A DNA stretch of 10,065 bases from Phycisphaerae bacterium. Lineage in GTDB: Bacteria > Planctomycetota > Phycisphaerae > Tepidisphaerales > Tepidisphaeraceae. This document shows, piece by piece, positions 1 to 5,332 of this stretch (within the stretch, counting starts at the first letter, position 1; every line of letters begins with the position of its first letter). The translations under genes and the position numbers were made by a program. The notes under the pieces are model-generated. The model was not told the origin of the DNA, did no database searches, and worked only from the letters and a program-made list of their open reading frames with translations. The stretch spans positions 1-10,065 of the forward strand of contig JACMJD010000066.1 of the NCBI GenBank assembly GCA_014380825.1, written 5' to 3'.

Positions 1-300
1 GACGATCACATCATCGAGGATCCCGCCCGCCGAGTTGCACACGAGCGAGTAACGACTTTGGCCGACGATCATGTCGGCGATTTTTCGGGTGACGATCCGA
101 TCGAGGACTCGCATCGCATCTTTGCCGGTGAAGTGCAGACGTCCCATGTGCGAGACGTCGAAGATGCTGCCGGATTTTCGCGTCTGCTCGTGCTCGTCGA
201 TGATCGATCGGTAAACGATCGGCATCTCCCAGCCGGCGAATTCGACCATGCGCGCGCCCGCAGAGACGTGAAAATCGTAGACCGGCGTGCGTTTCAACAT
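1..300 (-). CDS. gcvT: Aminomethyltransferase, glycine cleavage system T protein (5' part, cut by window edge)
   Basis: This is the first 100 codons of the T protein, which moves the aminomethyl-derived one-carbon unit from the lipoyl H protein to tetrahydrofolate and releases ammonia. It acts in the cytoplasm in glycine breakdown. The minus-strand reading starts MLKRTPVYDFHVSAGARM and continues with EFAGWEMPIVY, then DEHEQTR, IFDVSHMG and SAGGILDDVIV. These match in order the conserved N-terminal blocks of GcvT (T-P-L-Y, GARMVDFxGWxMP, FDVSHM, GGVIDDLIV). The Asp of the DDxIV block corresponds to a folate-site residue of the family. The family is usually about 360-370 residues, so roughly a quarter is visible. 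The ATG (complement of 298-300) is chosen because the homology begins a few residues in. No Shine-Dalgarno sequence precedes it. Other glycine cleavage genes may lie to the left, outside the window. Confidence 0.93.
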   Translation of the reverse strand, partial: MLKRTPVYDFHVSAGARMVEFAGWEMPIVYRSIIDEHEQTRKSGSIFDVSHMGRLHFTGKDAMRVLDRIVTRKIADMIVGQSRYSLVCNSAGGILDDVIV

Positions 301-309
301 GGGACGGGC

Positions 310-338
310 AAGCTATCCGTCGTCTCACGCGCGGTCAA
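310..338 (-). promoter_or_regulatory. Candidate promoter of gcvT
   Basis: On the minus strand TTGACC (complement of 333-338) is followed after 17 nt by TAGCTT (complement of 310-315). The -35 box matches the sigma-70 consensus at 5 of 6 positions, the -10 box only at 3 of 6. The expected transcript start lies within about 3-5 nt of the gcvT ATG, so the leader would be nearly absent. Assigned by eye only. Confidence 0.25.
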
Positions 339-351
339 GCGATGGAATAGC

Positions 352-453
352 CAATGCCCAAGGTCACAATGACCAATCAATGAATAATGACCAAGCACCA
401 AGGTTGGACATTGGTGCTTGGTCATTGATTGGTCATTGTGACCTTGGTCATTG
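352..453. repeat. Long imperfect palindrome built from TTGGTCATTG decamers
   Basis: The left arm (352-401) and right arm (411-453) are reverse complements over 43 positions with one mismatch (357). The left arm also has one 7-nt insertion, in the stretch 381-390, and the loop 402-410 is 9 nt. The right arm holds three exact TTGGTCATTG copies (418-427, 429-438, 444-453). The left arm holds the reverse complement CAATGACCAA exactly at 367-376, with close variants at 352-361 and 385-394. The element lies between the sigma-factor stop codon (455-457, minus strand) and gcvT, with 1 nt between stop and right arm. There is no T-run after the hairpin on the minus strand, so it is not a classical intrinsic terminator. 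It may stabilise the 3' end of the sigma mRNA, act as a bidirectional barrier, or be a REP/MITE-like intergenic repeat. Confidence 0.9.
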
Positions 454-454
454 C

Positions 455-841
455 TCATTTGACGAGCTTGAACCTCACTTTGATCGTGCCATGCTCATCG
501 ACCCCTCGGTCCATCGCTGTAATCTGCCCGATCCCGATTCCGCCTTCGCGGGTTTTAAAAGCGAATGTCATGGGCAATTCTTCTTCCGAACTGACCAGCG
601 GTCGCCGCGGGACGGCGCTGGCCATATCTTTGGCGAGCTGGTCGGCGCTGGCGTTCTCCCACTCGTCGCGCTCGACCGGAACGACGGCCATCTGCACGGG
701 ATAGAGCCCGGCGGCGCCGGATTCGGTTTCGGCGTGGCAGTCGGCGCCGCTCTCGCGGAACCATTTTGCGCCCTCGGCGCGCGTCTTGAACGCGTCCTCG
801 GGCCCGCTGACCGTGACGCCTTTGTCGAAGTCGAGATTCCC
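455..841 (-). CDS. C-terminal extension of the ECF sigma factor, in the -1 frame relative to the sigma domains
   Basis: This frame is open on the minus strand from after a TGA at 902-904 to the stop at 455-457. It contains 128 codons counted from the slippery site at 838-844. It has ordinary protein composition: NLDFDKGVTVSGPEDAF near its start, then AEGAKWFRESGADCHAE, YPVQMAVVPVERDEW, a short acidic stretch, and an ending of FAFKTREGG, IGQITAMD and IKVRFKLVK. That ending resembles C-termini I know from planctomycete and verrucomicrobial proteins (…GVLQI…GVKIRYKLVQ), although I could not search for it. No ATG, GTG or TTG occurs in this frame upstream of GTG 697 and ATG 691, and neither has a ribosome binding site. 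The simplest reading is therefore that it is the tail of the sigma protein, joined by a -1 frameshift (315 residues in all) or separated by a mutation or sequencing error. An independent 80-residue gene starting at 697 is possible but less likely. Function of the tail unknown; a ligand-sensing or regulatory role would be a guess. Confidence 0.6.
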   Translation of the reverse strand, partial: GNLDFDKGVTVSGPEDAFKTRAEGAKWFRESGADCHAETESGAAGLYPVQMAVVPVERDEWENASADQLAKDMASAVPRRPLVSSEEELPMTFAFKTREGGIGIGQITAMDRGVDEHGTIKVRFKLVK

Positions 842-1401
842 TTTGAAGACAGGATGCCGCGCAGTTTCTGAAGAGCGCGCTGAAGGCGCTTCTTCGCGGC
901 TTCATTGGTGATGTTCAGCGCTCGTGCGGTCTGTTCGACAGACTGATCCTGGTAATAACGCAGCAACACCGCGCTGCGATCGGCAGTTGGCAGGCGATTC
1001 AGCGCATCATCCAGCGCCGGCTCGATTTCTCGCCATGAGTCATCGATCGCCGCGATTGGATGACCTGCGGAAACTTCCGCCGCGGCTTGCTCTTCGTGTT
1101 GTGTTCTTCGGGTTTGCATTTTGATCGCGTTGGAAGAGGCGTAGCACGCCGTTCGATGAAGCCAGGCGGGTAGCGGGGTCGACGACGAAATATTGCTGGC
1201 GCGTTGGAAGAGAACGATGAAGACGGCCTGCGTCACATCCTCGGCCAGGTGTCGATCGCGCACGCGGCGAAGGCTGGTCGCGTAAACCAGATCGACGTAT
1301 CGCCGGACGAGTTGCTCGAATGCTCCGTTGGATTTGGCGTTCAGAAACTGATCGAGCAGCGTTCGATCGTCGGTTTGAACTTGTGCAGCGATCTCGGTCA
1401 T
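568..1401 (-). CDS. ECF-type RNA polymerase sigma factor (sigma domains in this frame; tail of the open frame probably not genuine)
   Basis: An alternative sigma factor that would direct RNA polymerase to its own promoter set. Region 2 spans about residues 16-100, with AFEQLVRRYVDLVY, the HLAEDVTQAVFIVLF helix that contacts core polymerase, and the PAWLHRTACYAS segment. Region 4 spans about 126-184, with LNRLPTADRSAVLLRYYQ followed by a helix-turn-helix, SVEQTARALNITNEAAKKRLQRAL. This is the type of ECF sigma abundant in Planctomycetota and Verrucomicrobiota. After about residue 187 this frame becomes an Arg/Pro/Ser-rich run of about 90 residues of shadow-like composition up to the stop at 568. 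A convincing protein continues instead in the -1 frame. The unshifted product would be 277 residues, the shifted product 315. The ATG at 1399-1401 places region 2 at the expected distance; the ribosome binding site is poor. It diverges from the glycosyltransferase gene. No anti-sigma factor gene is visible beside it. Confidence 0.88.
   Translation of the reverse strand: MTEIAAQVQTDDRTLLDQFLNAKSNGAFEQLVRRYVDLVYATSLRRVRDRHLAEDVTQAVFIVLFQRASNISSSTPLPAWLHRTACYASSNAIKMQTRRTQHEEQAAAEVSAGHPIAAIDDSWREIEPALDDALNRLPTADRSAVLLRYYQDQSVEQTARALNITNEAAKKRLQRALQKLRGILSSKGISTSTKASRSAGPRTRSRRAPRAQNGSARAAPTATPKPNPAPPGSIPCRWPSFRSSATSGRTPAPTSSPKIWPAPSRGDRWSVRKKNCP
838..844 (-). other. Candidate -1 ribosomal frameshift heptamer A AAG GGA
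   Basis: In the sigma reading frame the mRNA reads TCA AAG GGA ATC. The seven bases A AAG GGA fit X XXY YYZ in the correct phase for tandem -1 slippage. The slip would take the ribosome from residue K187 into the 128-codon frame that ends at 455. No Shine-Dalgarno-like stimulator is seen 10-14 nt upstream. The nearest obvious stem downstream (GCGTC pairing with GACGC) starts about 18 nt after the heptamer, farther than usual. A plain one-base insertion or error at the same point gives the same picture. Confidence 0.35.
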
Positions 1402-1431
1402 CGCCGGAGTGTGTACGCCCAGACCGGCGCG

Positions 1432-1459
1432 GGGACAAAATTCCGCCGGGCCGTATACT
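1432..1459 (+). promoter_or_regulatory. Candidate promoter of the TPR/OGT gene
   Basis: GGGACA (1432-1437) and TATACT (1454-1459) are separated by 16 nt. The -10 box matches consensus at 5 of 6 positions and the -35 box at 4 of 6. Transcription would start near 1466, just ahead of the ribosome binding site at 1468-1473. The site lies in the 82 bp between two divergent genes, so it may be shared or mutually exclusive with the sigma-factor promoter. Confidence 0.35.
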
Positions 1460-1467
1460 GTCGAACC

Positions 1468-1473
1468 GGAGGG
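1468..1473 (+). promoter_or_regulatory. Ribosome binding site deciding the start of the TPR/OGT gene
   Basis: GGAGGG ends 10 nt before the ATG at 1484. No such site precedes the earlier in-frame TTG/GTG/ATG-like starts from 1409. It is one of only two strong Shine-Dalgarno sequences in the window and fixes the start at 1484. Confidence 0.6.
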
Positions 1474-1483
1474 TGCCCAGACG

Positions 1484-3274
1484 ATGGTCGCCGCGACTGC
1501 TGCCGATTACCTGCGCAAAGCCAACGCCGCATTGCAAGCCAACCGCCTGGAAGAAGCGGCGACGGCGTTTCGGCGCGTGATCATGCGCCAGCGCGATCAC
1601 CCTGACGCGCTGTTCGGCCTGTCATTCGTTCTGCTGCAACTGCGTCGCCCGGCGGAGGCGCTGGCGACCTTGAAGGAACTTACGACGCTCTATCCTCGCG
1701 CCGGAGCCGGTTGGCGCCTGCTGGCGGTCGCACTGGCATCCAGCGGCGAACGCGGCGCCGCCGTGGACCACGCCCACGAGCGCGCCATCGCGTGCAGCGC
1801 ACCCAATGACCCAAGCCCGCACACCAACTACGGCACATCGTTACTACTCCGCGGCGATACGGATCGCGCTGCCGAATCATTTCGCCGGGCGCTGGCAATC
1901 GATCCAAATGACTCGGTGGCCGCGCAGAATCTGGCGAATGCGTTGAGCGAAGAAGGCAAAGTCGCCGAGGCGATCGAACTTCGTCGGCGCGCGGGTGCGC
2001 TCGTGCCGGACGATCCCAAAATCGGCAGCAAACTGCTGTTGGATCTTCACTATCTTCCCGACCTGCCGGCCGAACAGATCTTCGACGAACACGTGCGCTG
2101 GGTGTCGCGTCACGCCGATCCAGGGCGCTGGCCACCACCCGCGTATCGCAACGCGCGAGATCCGGCGCGTCGCTTACGGGTTGGATACGTGTCACCTGAC
2201 TTTCGCCGCCACCCTGTGCTTTCGTTCATCCAGAACGTGTTGACGGGGCACGATCGTGCACAGTTCGAAGTGTTCGCGTACTCCAACACGGCTGCACCTG
2301 ATCAGATCACCGCAAAGCTGCGCGATGGCGGTGTCGTGGATGTGTGGCGCGACATCGCGTTCCTCAGCGACGACGCGGCGTCGAAGTTGATCCAGGACGA
2401 TCAGATCGACGTGCTAGTCGACCTCGCCGGTCACACCGGCGAGAACCGCGCGACGCTGTTCGCGCGGGCACCGGCGCCGGCGCAGTTCACGTATCTTGGC
2501 TACCCCGACACGACCGGTGTACGGGCGATTCAGTTTCGGCTTACTGATCAGATCGCTGATCCGCCTGGCACGAGCGAGCCGTTGGCCACGGAAATGCTGA
2601 TCCGCCTGCCGGACTGTTTCCTGTGCTATCGCCCGGATGATGACGCGCCCGCGCCGCTGCCGGAAACGCCGGCGGTAGCGAACGGATTCATCACGTTCGG
2701 GTCGTTCAACAATTTCGCAAAAGTGACCGATTCGATGTTGGCACTATGGGGATCGATTCTCCGCGACACACCGGGCTCGCGGATCGTTTTCAAAGCCAAG
2801 TCATTCGCATCGGAGGTCGCGCGCCAACGCGTGTTGAGCGCGTTCGCGAAATTCGATGTAGCGGAAGACCGCGTGTCGATGCACAGTTGGGTGACGTACG
2901 ATCAGCGCCACGCCATTGTCGCGGGAGTCGACATCGCGCTCGACACATTTCCTTACAACGGCACGACAACCACCTGTGAAATTCTGTGGCTCGGCGTGCC
3001 GTGCATCACGCTGGCCGGGCAGACGCACGTGACGCGGGTGAGCGCCAGCATCTTGCGCGCGATCGGGCATCCGGAACTGATCACGTCGACGCCCGATCAG
3101 TATCGCTTGCTTGCGATTGATCTGGCTCGCGACATCGATCGGCTGAACGCTTATCGATCGCAGATTAATCAGCACATGGCCGACTCCCCGCTCGTGGACG
3201 CGCCGCGATTTGTTCGGAATCTTGAAAACGTATATCGGGTGGCGTGGGAGACGTGGTGCAAGTCCTCCGCGTAA
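1484..3274 (+). CDS. TPR protein with O-GlcNAc-transferase-like (GT41) catalytic domain
   Basis: A 596-residue cytoplasmic-type protein related to eukaryotic OGT and its bacterial homologues, which transfer a sugar from a nucleotide sugar to protein side chains. Residues about 6-178 form tetratricopeptide repeats, for example SPHTNYGTSLLLRGDTDRAA with ESFRRALAIDPND. A short helical linker leads to the catalytic region from about 231. LRVGYVSPDFRRH at 231-243 carries the conserved His (243) of the OGT active site. Further blocks are FEVFAYS, DVLVDLAGHTGENR, FTYLGYPDTTG, FGSFNNFAK, the VFKAKSF lysine block at 437-439 (equivalent to the phosphate-binding Lys of OGT), and NGTTTT at 492-497 followed by the GVPCITLAGQTHVTRVSAS block that binds the nucleotide. 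There is no signal peptide or membrane segment. An upstream in-frame extension to 1409 is possible but unsupported. Substrate, sugar and target proteins cannot be told from the sequence. The neighbouring sigma gene is divergent and may or may not be linked in function. Confidence 0.88.
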   Translation: MVAATAADYLRKANAALQANRLEEAATAFRRVIMRQRDHPDALFGLSFVLLQLRRPAEALATLKELTTLYPRAGAGWRLLAVALASSGERGAAVDHAHERAIACSAPNDPSPHTNYGTSLLLRGDTDRAAESFRRALAIDPNDSVAAQNLANALSEEGKVAEAIELRRRAGALVPDDPKIGSKLLLDLHYLPDLPAEQIFDEHVRWVSRHADPGRWPPPAYRNARDPARRLRVGYVSPDFRRHPVLSFIQNVLTGHDRAQFEVFAYSNTAAPDQITAKLRDGGVVDVWRDIAFLSDDAASKLIQDDQIDVLVDLAGHTGENRATLFARAPAPAQFTYLGYPDTTGVRAIQFRLTDQIADPPGTSEPLATEMLIRLPDCFLCYRPDDDAPAPLPETPAVANGFITFGSFNNFAKVTDSMLALWGSILRDTPGSRIVFKAKSFASEVARQRVLSAFAKFDVAEDRVSMHSWVTYDQRHAIVAGVDIALDTFPYNGTTTTCEILWLGVPCITLAGQTHVTRVSASILRAIGHPELITSTPDQYRLLAIDLARDIDRLNAYRSQINQHMADSPLVDAPRFVRNLENVYRVAWETWCKSSA

Positions 3275-3288
3275 TCTCACATGAGATT
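3273..3288. promoter_or_regulatory. Short perfect dyad overlapping the stop of the TPR/OGT gene
   Basis: AATCTCA (3273-3279) and TGAGATT (3282-3288) are perfect inverted repeats around a 2-nt centre. The dyad covers the last two bases of the TAA stop. The tight centre and lack of a following T-run argue against an intrinsic terminator. A protein-binding dyad upstream of the radical SAM gene is possible. Seen once only in this window. Confidence 0.25.
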
Positions 3289-3315
3289 GAACTGCCTGTA
3301 AACGAGAAAGCGCTG

Positions 3316-3342
3316 TTGTCGCACGCCTCCCGTACGGATAAT
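3316..3342 (+). promoter_or_regulatory. Candidate promoter of the radical SAM gene
   Basis: TTGTCG (3316-3321) and GATAAT (3337-3342) are separated by 15 nt. The -10 hexamer matches 5 of 6 consensus positions. Transcription would start near 3349, which lies after the first possible start (TTG 3345) and a few nt before GTG 3354. If this promoter is used, GTG 3354 is the likelier start. Confidence 0.3.
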
Positions 3343-3344
3343 GT

Positions 3345-4427
3345 TTGGTTGCTGTGCATCCCGTTCCCCTTTCAATCCACGGTCGCGGCGCGACGGAGAA
3401 TCCGCCGAACCGGTTCGATCGGATCGAACTCGATCCGGAGACGGAGCATGGCCGCGCCGAAGACGATCCGGATGTCGCGCCGACTACGCAATATTTTCGC
3501 GACACAACCCGTACGATCATCGCGCACAACGACAGCCCGGATGTCGGCTTCGAGTATTCCATCAACCCCTATCGCGGCTGCGAACACGGATGCATCTATT
3601 GTTACGCACGTCCGACACATGAATATCTGAGCCTCAGCTCGGGATTGGATTTCGAAAGCAAGATCTTCGTGAAACTCCAGGCGGCCGAGCTGTTGCGACA
3701 CGAGTTGAGCGCGAGGAAGTGGAGCCGCAGTCCGCACACGATCTCTATCAGCGGCGTGACGGATTGCTATCAGCCGGCCGAGAAGCGTTTTCGGATCACG
3801 CGGCAATGTCTCGAAGTGCTGCGCGAGTTTCGCAATCCGCTCGGCATCGTCACCAAGAGCCATCTCGTGACGCGCGACATCGACATCCTGAGCGAGATGG
3901 CGAAGGACAATCTCGCGGCGGTGTTTGTGTCGATCACGTCGCTCGATCCGGAAATCGCCCGCAAAATGGAGCCGCGTGCCGCTTCGCCCGAAAGACGACT
4001 CGATGCGCTACGACAACTCACCGCGGCCGGCGTCCCGTGCGGCGTAATGGTCGCGCCGGTCATTCCGGGCCTGACCGATCACGAGATCCCGCAGATTCTG
4101 AAAGCCGCCGCCGACGCGGGCGCGCGAACGTGCGGCTACGTACCGGTGCGTTTGCCGTTTGAGATCAAGAACATGTTCGACACGTGGCTCAATCAGCACT
4201 TCCCGGATCGCGCGCAGAAAGTCCTCAACCGCATTCGCTCGATCCGCGGCGGAAAGCTGAACGATTCCAACTTCGTCACCCGCATGCGCGGCGAAGGTGA
4301 ATTCGCGGACCAGATGCAGCAGATGTTCGATTTGGGGAAGCGCAAGGCGGGGATGGATGGGCCGTTTCCGAAGCTAACGACCGATCTGTTTCGCGTACCG
4401 TCGGGGCCGCAGATGTCGCTGTGGTGA
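3345..4427 (+). CDS. PA0069-family radical SAM protein (spore photoproduct lyase-like)
   Basis: A 360-residue radical SAM enzyme expected to bind a [4Fe-4S] cluster and cleave S-adenosylmethionine to start radical chemistry; the substrate of this family is not known to me. The cluster motif is CEHGCIYC, with C79, C83 and C86 inside NPYRGCEHGCIYCYARPTHE, a signature of the PA0069/Rv2578c group. It is preceded by GRGATENPPNRF, the usual N-terminal block of this family. Later blocks include SGVTDCYQPAEK, IVTKSHLVTRDIDIL, FVSITSLDPEIARKMEPRAA and the C-terminal FRVPSGPQMSLW. The start is uncertain. A TAA at 3339-3341 closes the frame, TTG 3345 is the first start (weak GGA at 3336-3338), and GTG 3354 is the alternative. 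There is no ATG before the cluster motif. It follows the OGT-like gene after 70 bp and converges on the nucleotidyltransferase gene. Length and motifs are those of an intact protein. Confidence 0.9.
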   Translation: MVAVHPVPLSIHGRGATENPPNRFDRIELDPETEHGRAEDDPDVAPTTQYFRDTTRTIIAHNDSPDVGFEYSINPYRGCEHGCIYCYARPTHEYLSLSSGLDFESKIFVKLQAAELLRHELSARKWSRSPHTISISGVTDCYQPAEKRFRITRQCLEVLREFRNPLGIVTKSHLVTRDIDILSEMAKDNLAAVFVSITSLDPEIARKMEPRAASPERRLDALRQLTAAGVPCGVMVAPVIPGLTDHEIPQILKAAADAGARTCGYVPVRLPFEIKNMFDTWLNQHFPDRAQKVLNRIRSIRGGKLNDSNFVTRMRGEGEFADQMQQMFDLGKRKAGMDGPFPKLTTDLFRVPSGPQMSLW

Positions 4428-4435
4428 GCTACCAC
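4421..4435. terminator. Small hairpin between convergent genes, weak terminator candidate
   Basis: GTGGT (4421-4425) and ACCAC (4431-4435) can pair around a 5-nt loop and span the radical SAM stop codon. The two convergent genes are only 17 bp apart, so any bidirectional termination signal must lie about here. The stem is short and there is no clear T-run on either side, so support is weak. Confidence 0.2.
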
Positions 4436-4444
4436 TTGAGATCT

Positions 4445-5329
4445 TTAAACAACGCCGAACCTGAGCTGATGACCACCTGAAAGATCAATCGTCTCCAACC
4501 AAATCTGTCGAAGCCATGCTCTAGACTGATCAAGCTGCTCCTTCGTCCGGCCTGGATCGACAAGCAGATTCGTTGCGCGGCGGAAGTAGTCGCGCGGGCA
4601 AACGGGAAACTCCACGAGGTCCGCGCCAATTGCTTTGTCGCTTAAGAAATATCGCTCGTTCAGTGCGTAAATCGCATGCGTCAGATTCGCAAGCACGCGT
4701 GCGATGCACGGCACTACGTTGTACACGTCCGCGGCGACGACGAGCTTCGGCATGCAAGCCAGCGTGAACTCGGCACTGGCCAATGCGTCTCGGACAATCG
4801 CTTGTTTCATCGCTGGCGGAAAGATCGCAACCGTGTGCTTGAAGTTGGCGATCACTCCATTCGGATCGTGCAGCGGTACGCACACGTGCGTTTCTCCGAG
4901 ATAGGTGACACTGTAGAAGCCAAGCGGGGGCTGCTGGGCGAAATCGTGATGAACGATGCCCTGATGAGCGTCCGCGATCGCGCGTTCGACCTGTTCAATG
5001 TTGCGATACAAGAAATCCATCCGCCCCGCGTTCGTCATCATCCACGATCCGCCGTTCACCCACGCGCCCCAGCCATACAGTTCACTGACGGTTGGCGGCC
5101 CGATGACCGAAAGGTCGTTTGCGATGCTGCGAATAGTGGTGATATTGATCGGCCGAGATTCGGAATAATAGATCGCCAGATCAATATCAGAATTCGGCCG
5201 GTTTCGTCCACTCGCGAATGATCCGCCAAGCACGACTGCCCGAACGCCGTCGACCAATTTGAGCGCGTTCACCGCGCGATCGACGACCCGTCGCTGTTCC
5301 GCCGAGAGTTCGTCCAGAGGGTTTTTCAT
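4445..5329 (-). CDS. Nucleotidyltransferase-fold protein with helical C-terminal region
   Basis: A 294-residue protein with an N-terminal polymerase-beta-type nucleotidyltransferase domain. The signature is GGSFASG at 35-41 followed by NSDIDLAIYY, giving the metal-binding pair D48 and D50. RMDFLYR supplies a third carboxylate at D105, so the active site looks complete. Residues about 160-294 are mainly helical, as in kanamycin-nucleotidyltransferase-like and DUF4037-type proteins. They include the distinctive HHDFAQQPPLGFYSVTYLGE and HTVAIFPPAMKQAIVRDAL segments. It probably transfers a nucleotide to a small molecule or a protein, but the substrate is unknown. No antitoxin-like or HEPN partner lies beside it. 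The ATG is 3 nt after the stop of the antiporter gene, with no ribosome binding site, so translational coupling and one transcript are likely. The stop faces the radical SAM gene 17 bp away. Confidence 0.8.
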   Translation of the reverse strand: MKNPLDELSAEQRRVVDRAVNALKLVDGVRAVVLGGSFASGRNRPNSDIDLAIYYSESRPINITTIRSIANDLSVIGPPTVSELYGWGAWVNGGSWMMTNAGRMDFLYRNIEQVERAIADAHQGIVHHDFAQQPPLGFYSVTYLGETHVCVPLHDPNGVIANFKHTVAIFPPAMKQAIVRDALASAEFTLACMPKLVVAADVYNVVPCIARVLANLTHAIYALNERYFLSDKAIGADLVEFPVCPRDYFRRATNLLVDPGRTKEQLDQSRAWLRQIWLETIDLSGGHQLRFGVV

Positions 5330-5332
5330 CGG

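Noticed and set aside
352..453. Palindrome as an intrinsic terminator or CRISPR remnant
   Set aside because: There is no T-run on either strand directly after the stem. The decamers are inverted as well as direct, and no spacers of constant length are present.
287..871. Plus-strand open frame of 194 codons through the palindrome and the sigma tail
   Set aside because: It is antisense to the sigma C-terminal frame, runs through the non-coding repeat, and has no recognisable domain or ribosome binding site. High GC keeps antisense frames open.
1409..1483. 25-residue N-terminal extension of the OGT-like protein
   Set aside because: The extension reads through the candidate promoter and ribosome binding site, has no homology-like features, and the strong GGAGGG fits the ATG at 1484.
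1040..1600. Minus-strand frame of 186 codons overlapping the sigma start and the OGT-like gene
   Set aside because: Arg/Ser-rich shadow composition, out of frame with the sigma domains, and it crosses the divergent promoter region.
4445..5329. Nucleotidyltransferase as half of a MNT/HEPN toxin-antitoxin pair
   Set aside because: It is 294 residues long with its own large helical C-terminal region, there is no HEPN partner on either side, and it is coupled to an antiporter gene.
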